DNA of 64,000 nucleotides from Delphinapterus leucas (Eukaryota > Chordata > Mammalia > Artiodactyla > Monodontidae): the NCBI RefSeq assembly GCF_002288925.2, contig NW_022098049.1, positions 2,135,227 through 2,199,226 on the forward strand. The letters run 5' to 3'. The translations under genes and the position numbers were made by a program. Below are positions 58,380-64,000 of this stretch, piece after piece (positions within the stretch are counted from its first letter, which is position 1; the number at the start of each line of letters is the position of its first letter). The notes under the pieces are model-generated. The model worked only from the letters and a program-made list of their open reading frames with translations. It did no database searches and was not told where the DNA came from.

Positions 58380-59350
58380 ATTGAATAGTGATTTTACTGA
58401 ATGTATTTATTACCTGCAACATTATAGTGGGGCTGGAGATACAATGATGGCATCAGCTGGTCAGGTTAGAGAGTCTGTAAACAAGTAAAGGAAACTGGCT
58501 CACACAGCAATAAAGTCTACAATTGGCTTTATTAACCATTGCTTCTTAGAGTCTAAGAAATGGCCGTATACCACACACAACAAGTATTACATTAAGGGTC
58601 TGCTTTGTCACACTCAAAGATGTTAGGGATACAGTATTAGGTAAGACATAATCCTTGTGCTCATGGATTTACAATCTAGTAGAGAATACATGAAAAGACA
58701 AACAGGGACTTCCCCGGTGGTCCAGTGGTTAAGACTCCGCACTCCCAATGCAGGGGGCCCAGGTTCAATCTCTGCTCAGGGAACTAGATCCCGCATGCTG
58801 CAACTAAAGAGCCTGCATGCCAGAACGAAGATCCCACACGGGGCAGTGGAGATCCTGCGTGCTGCAACTAAGACCCGGCGCAGCCAGATAAATAAATAAA
58901 TATTTAAAAAAAGACAAGCAAGTGAAATCATTACAAATTGTAATAGGCGCCACCAAGGAAATAATCGAAGGGTTGAAATATAGAATAATGGAGTTGGGAT
59001 GGGGGAGGAAGGTCAGACCCTACTTTGCATGGGGAACTAAAGGAAGGCTTCCTTAAGTAGGTGACATTTAAGCCCTGCTGATAAGAAAGAGCCTAGGAAG
59101 AAGAAACAATACAAAGGCTTTCAGGTGGGGAAATAACTTGACAAGTTCAAGGGCTTGACGGAGAGTGAGTGTGGCTGGAGTATAACAAGGAGAGTGGGAT
59201 GAGATGAGGCTAGAAAGATAGGTGGGACAGATCATGGAGGGCCTTACCAGCCCTTGGTAAGAAATTAGGTTTTATTCTAAGTGTAGCGGAAACCCACCAA
59301 AGGGTGCTAAATAGACAAGTGACATGATCTGATTCGCTGCTGCGTGGAGA
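58380..59350 (-). mobile_element. L2 LINE fragment (split by SINE 58705-58908)
   Basis: Antisense L2: gatgttagggatacagtatt, gcttccttaagtaggtgaca, catggagggccttaccagcc, agtgacatgatctgattcgc. Confidence 0.75.
58705..58908 (+). mobile_element. CHR-type SINE nested in an L2
   Basis: gggacttccccggtggtcc to an (AAAT)n tail; duplications aaaagacaaaca (58693-58704) and aaaagacaagca (58909-58920). Confidence 0.92.
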
Positions 59351-59395
59351 ATGAGCTAGACAGGATGAGAGTGCCGTTGGGACCAAGCATCCCTT

Positions 59396-59655
59396 CTAGG
59401 GTGGAGGATGGACACTCAGAGACAGAAAAAGAAGTGCGACGGTGGAAGCAGAGGTCAAGGAGATGTGGGGCTAAGAGCCTGGGAAAGCAGGCAGCCTCTG
59501 GAAACTGGAAAAGGCAAAGGAGTGGATTCTCCCTTAGAGCCTCCAGGAGGGACCAGTGCTGCCAACCCATTCTATACTTGTGACCTGCAGAACTGTAAAA
59601 TAATAATTTGTGTTGCTTTACGACTCTAGGGTTGTGGTAATTAGTTACAACAGGG
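59396..59655 (+). mobile_element. MaLR LTR 3' half (MLT1-like)
   Basis: ggtggaagcagaggtcaagg, ggattctcccttagagcctc, gacctgcagaactg and gttgtggtaattagttacaa. Confidence 0.75.
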
Positions 59656-59664
59656 AGGTGTTGG

Positions 59665-59935
59665 CAGGAATAAATAATCCGCCTTCCACCCTGCCTCTGC
59701 CTCCAGATCTCTGTCTTCCTTCCATTGGCCGGATCTAACTAGAAGCCACAGGCAGGGGATTCACAGATGCCGTTCGCACGGGTCAGCCTTTCAGGTGACA
59801 AAGAGGATGGAGAGGAGTGGGGAGTGGATTTGGAGCAGCAAATGGAAAATATCCATCCCAGTGCAGGTTGTCAAGCTGAGTGGTTTGCTCCTAATCTGGA
59901 GCTTATAATAAAGTAGGACGTTTGGCATGTTGCCC
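59665..59935 (+). mobile_element. Old unclassified repeat, kin of 51565-51930
   Basis: cattggccggatctaactag, aagccacaggcag and caaatggaaaatatccatcc match the 3' layout of the 51.6-kb element. Confidence 0.45.
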
Positions 59936-60123
59936 TTGCTTATCTCAGCCCTCTCTTTCTTGAGTTCTCTCTGGCGTAGCCTTCAAAAACTTCTTTGGTT
60001 TTGCCTCATATCTTTATAGTGCAGATAGATGATGTCAATGCACCTGTTTCTAATATCTGATTCGCCCCTCAGTGGGATGCAGCAAGTTTCCAAAGCAAAT
60101 GATGTGAATTAAAAGTTAGTCCA

Positions 60124-60497
60124 GGGCTTCCCTGGTGGCGCAGTGGTTAAGAATCTGCCTGCCAATGCAGGGCACACGGGTTCAAGCCCTGGTCTGGGAA
60201 GATCCCACATGCCGCGGAGCAACTAAGCCCATGCGCCACAACTACTGAGCCTGTGCTCTAGAGACCGCGAGCCACAACTCCTGAGCCCACGTGCCACAAC
60301 TACTGAAGCCTGCACGCCTAGAGCCCGTGCTCCGCAATGAGAAGCCACTGCAATGAGAAGCCCGCGCACCGCAAGGAAGAGTAGCCCCCGCTCGCCACAG
60401 CTAGAGAAAGCCCGCGCGCAGCAACGAAGACCCAACGTAGCCAAAAATAAATAAATAAATGAATAATAAATAAATAAATAAATTTTTTTAAAAAAAA
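60124..60497 (+). mobile_element. Long CHR-type SINE
   Basis: gggcttccctggtggcgcag through the reiterated ccacaactactgagcc tail modules to an (AAAT)n/A-rich end. Target-site duplication not clear. Confidence 0.92.
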
Positions 60498-60641
60498 GAG
60501 TGAAAGTCCCCTTTCACTGCTCTCTCCTGGGTCCATCGAAATCACGCTCCCCCACCCCCGTTCCCCCCATCCCGAGGTAGCCATTTTTAATAGTCTGGGT
60601 GATGCATTACAAATTTTATTATATATGTTTTCAAACCTACT

Positions 60642-60950
60642 GCTATGGGCTGAATTGTGTCCCCCCCTGAAATTCACATGTTGAAGCCCTAACCCCCAAT
60701 ATGACTGTATTCGGAGATAAGGTCTTTAGGAGGAAACCAAGATTAAATGAGGTCAAGTGTCTGTCATCCGAGGCCACAGTGAGAAGATGGGTGTCTGCAA
60801 GTCTGGAAGAGAGCACTCACCAGAAACTGGACCCTACCAGACCTTGATCTCGGACCTTCCAGGCTCTGGAAATGTGAACAAATTAATTTTTGTTGTTAAA
60901 GGCCCCAGACTGTGTTATTTTGTTATGGCAGCCTGAGACTAAGACACCTA
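60642..60950 (+). mobile_element. MaLR solo LTR (MLT1-like)
   Basis: gggctgaattgtgtcccccc, catgttgaagccctaacccc, aaatgaggtcaagtg and ttattttgttatggcagcct. Confidence 0.88.
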
Positions 60951-61029
60951 CCTAAAATCAGAAGAAGTGGCAAAAAGAATCTTCATTTACCTGTTATTCA
61001 GATTTGACAATTATCTATTGAATGATTAT

Positions 61030-61280
61030 AAACAGGGAAGTGCTATGATTAGATAATGTGTTCTAGAAAGATCTCTCGGGCAGCAAAGTAGATATGTTGG
61101 AGGGGTTCAGGCTGGAGATGGGGAGAGAAGTTAAGCACCTCTTGTAAATTTCCAGGCAAACGATGCTGAGGGCCCTAGTCAGGGGGAAGGCAGTGCAGAA
61201 GGAGAGGAGGGGCTGACCAGGGAGAGATTTAAAAGTAGACTTGATGGGGCTACATGTGTTTCAATCATGAGTCTGTGTTT
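61030..61280 (-). mobile_element. L2 LINE fragment
   Basis: gaaagatctctcgggcagca, ttcaggctggagatggggag and gaggagg-type text fit antisense L2. Confidence 0.5.
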
Positions 61281-63849
61281 CATTATATCTAAGATGCCGT
61301 GGATTGTAAGATGCAGCCTGAATTCAAAGATATGAAAAATGAAATGCAGTAGAATTGAAAGCTGGGACCACCAACCCCCCATGGGAACAGTGAACACGAG
61401 CTCACAATTTAGTGTGTAAAAGAGAAACAAGATTTTGGTATCTGGAATCCTGATGCATAGTGTGGATTAATGAACTTTTTTTTTTTTAACACTTCTCAAG
61501 TTGAACTCTTTTCTTGCTGTTCTTGATTAAAGAACATGTTTGAGGGGTGGGTTTTGTGGCTAGGAACTTTATAGGAGCCTCTCAATTTTAACAAAATGCT
61601 ACCCAGATGAGATGATGTCATTTACAATGCTACAGCCGTGCTTAGTTTTGGGGCAGCCAAATTCTGTTTATTTAATAAAAAGGGATGTTTTGAATGGTGG
61701 TGCTATTTCATGGAGCTTTTCATGGAGCTTTCTTAGGCTTCCAGACAGAGTTTGGATCCCACAGGCAGATGGAGCTATAACCCATGTTTTCTCTCCGCAG
61801 TGACGGGCCTGCAAGCCTGTAATTACAGAGTACTGGCATCTCTTGTTTTTGGAGCTGGGATGGTTATATAAACATGGAGAGCAAGCCTAGCTTGTCCAGG
61901 CTGCGTTTTGAGGACCTGAAATTCCCCTTTGGAGGGCTTGGCACCCAAATCACAACAGGCACCTGGCCGAGGGGCAGCATGCAGCTTTCTGCAGCGGAGC
62001 CAGAGGCAGTGTTGACAGGTCAGCATGCCAGGAGGGTCCCCAGCCATATCGACCAGCAAACTCATGTCTGCATTCACAGGACCCCATGATAATTTTTGCC
62101 TTTTCAAATTTAAAATTGGATTAAAAATTTGTGCGAATGTTTTTAAAGAGTCCAGAGCCAGACTTTTTTCATTGCAAGTTATTTTAGGACTACATTTTAT
62201 CGGTTGCTGTTTTGGAAAAAGTACTTTCGCCTTTGCATTCTTGGAAGTGCCCAGCAAAATCGGCCAGTCTTAACTCCTATGTTACACAGTGAGTGCGGGT
62301 TCTGAATTTAGACAGCCTAGGTTTGAATTCCAGTTCCACCGTGTGTACTTGGTCAAGCTGCTCATCCTCCTTTGCCTCAGTTCTCTCTATAAAATGGGAA
62401 TAATAAGTAGTACCTGTTTCATAGAACTGTTGAGATTAATCAACCATTTAGCACGCTTAGGACAGTGCCTTGCTATTCAGTATAAAAGTAACAATAATAA
62501 CTACAGTATTGACTACTAACAAGTGTTCAACTTACTTTGTGCCAGCCACTTTTCTACATACAATAGCTCATTTAATCCAACCAACCGTCCTATGAGGTAG
62601 GTGCTGTCACTGTTCCTGTTTTATAGATGAGGAAATTGAAACACAGAAAAGTCTATTCAATATAAATATTCTTGTGTCTCTGCTGAACCTCGTGTATACC
62701 TGGTTGTAGAATATTAAAATTATTGGTTTGTATGCCGGCTCTACCCCATAAGTATGTGGGCTCCTCAAATACGATGACCCTAGCTGTCTTTTTTGACTCA
62801 ATAGACCTAGTACCAGGCATACAGTAGGCGATAATATTGAATACATTGGAAGTAGTTTAATGGGAAGTGTCACTTTGGGGCATCAACACGAAAATACATA
62901 TTCTTTCAGTATTGGCTCCCAACTGTTTTATGTGGCTCTTTCTGAGGCTTCATGGGAACAGCTTCCTTGATGACCTTTAGGGCAAATTCTGCAGCTTTTC
63001 AGTTCCTGCTGGTTATTAGCAGTTTCAGTCCAGTCCTGAGCCTCAGCCTGGTTTATGTGATAACGTCTCTCTCAGACTCCCTCCGTAGCTCCCCTCCCCT
63101 CCCTGCCAGTGCAGGTGAGGCTGTGGCTGCAGTGGCTGCTTGTTTCCTCGTGGCTGTTTCTCCTCCTGGAGCTTAGGTGGGGGGTAGGAGGGTGGAAATG
63201 GGGAGTAGACAGAGATTTCACCTTACTTAGCAGCCCAAGACGAGGTTTCCATCCTCTCTACACCGGTTGTTGCTGTATCTCCAGCTGATTTGCGGCCGGT
63301 CCTCTCTGGGGCAGGTGCCCAAAGCTGGGGCTCCCGTGGCGTGTGACGCAGAGGAGATGGCTCAAGCCCAGCTACCTTCGTAGTGTCCACTCCACCCAGG
63401 GGAAACTTGCACACCATTGTGTGCTGCTGGGGACATGGCAAGGTGCCTCGCTGCCCTTTCATCTCCCAGGCCAGTGTCCTCTCCAAGTCTCCCTCTCCCT
63501 GCCCAGTAAACAGTTGCAAGCCTGTTGCCCAAGCAGCCATCTGTAGGGGAATGAAATGCCAGTCTTCCAGATCACTGGAACTCCTGGGCTTTATGAATGA
63601 TTCTCCTGGAGTCCCTGCTGTGATGTAGGGGAGGGGATAGGCTCTTTCCATGAACACTGTCCTCCCTTCTCTTCACTCCTATTACACTGATTCAGAGGAT
63701 GGAGGGAGTCGAGTTGATTTTGGCCTCTCCATAAGCCCTTCAGGTTGGTGGCTGGCTCCAGCTCTTGAACTTAGAATGTCAGGATACTTGGCACCATTTG
63801 TCCTCTGCACTGGGTTTTATCCCAGGTTCTGGGACTTCATTGCAGGATT
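61281..63849. other. Intergenic DNA, two MIRs only
   Basis: No gene seen. The GC-richer part at 63050-63650 has short frames on both strands without family resemblance. Confidence 0.5.
62295..62660 (+). mobile_element. Two MIR SINEs in tandem
   Basis: 62295-62475 (gcctaggtttgaattccagt, ctctataaaatgggaataat) and 62510-62660 (ccgtcctatgaggtaggtgc, ttatagatgaggaaattgaa). Confidence 0.8.
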
Positions 63850-64000
63850 GTTCACAGTAGCCAAGACACGGAAGCAGACTAAGTGTCCATCAACATATGA
63901 ATGGATAAAGAATATGTGATATATAAATATATAATATATATTACATATGAAATATACATTTTAATATAATATATTAAAAATATGTAATGGAATATTATTC
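63850..64000 (+). mobile_element. L1 ORF2 3' fragment cut by the window edge
   Basis: ttcacagtagccaagacacg, tgtccatcaacatatgaatg and aatggaatattattc are sense L1 ORF2 text, with an AT-rich (TATA)n-like expansion at about 63916-63975 between them. Confidence 0.85.

Noticed and set aside
63223..63657. 144-codon minus-strand frame
   Set aside because: No recognisable similarity; overlaps open frames on the other strand; composition gives no coding signal.
27600..64000. Search for FBXO32 exons, the next gene in human
   Set aside because: The remembered C-terminal text of FBXO32 was not found in any frame; the gene probably lies beyond the right edge.

Overview
This is vertebrate nuclear DNA, almost certainly from a whale or dolphin (Cetacea). 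The genes have spliced exons with GT/AG borders. There are two CpG-island promoters, L2/MIR/MaLR/L1 repeats of placental-mammal type, and about 19 copies of a tRNA-derived SINE whose head reads 'cttccctggtggcgcagtgg'. That SINE is the CHR group of cetaceans, hippos and ruminants. I see no BovB or ruminant-type SINE, which favours a cetacean; the species cannot be told from this window.

Two real genes are present, back to back. At 2628-2795 on the minus strand lies coding exon 1 of ATAD2 (AAA+ ATPase/bromodomain chromatin regulator). The rest of that gene runs off the left edge. Its CpG-island promoter (about 2.2-3.3 kb) carries E2F-, CCAAT- and CHR-like sites. About 11 kb away NTAQ1 (WDYHV1, N-terminal glutamine amidohydrolase of the Arg/N-degron pathway) starts in a second CpG island at 13808 on the plus strand. 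All six coding exons are in the window (13808-26980); they join to 207 codons plus stop with an intact Cys-His-Asp triad. The order ATAD2-NTAQ1 matches human 8q24.13. FBXO32, the next human gene, was not found.

From about 27.6 kb to the end I find no functional gene. That stretch is intergenic DNA built from layered repeats: old L2 and MIR; MaLR (MLT1/MST-like) LTRs; L1 pieces of several ages, including a 1.6 kb L1 3' end at 35.6-37.4 kb; Tigger and hAT DNA transposons; and young CHR SINEs, many with clear target-site duplications.

The most unusual object is at 57386-58309. A processed copy of PCBD2 is joined at its 5' end to a SINE, and one 17-bp target-site duplication encloses both, as expected for a chimeric retrotransposition. 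The copy also carries two extra segments (about 95 and 122 bp) where exon joints would be expected, perhaps fossil cassette exons. A second, unrecognised coding-like relic lies at about 31.4-32.05 kb on the minus strand. I see no CRISPR array, operon or other prokaryotic or phage system.
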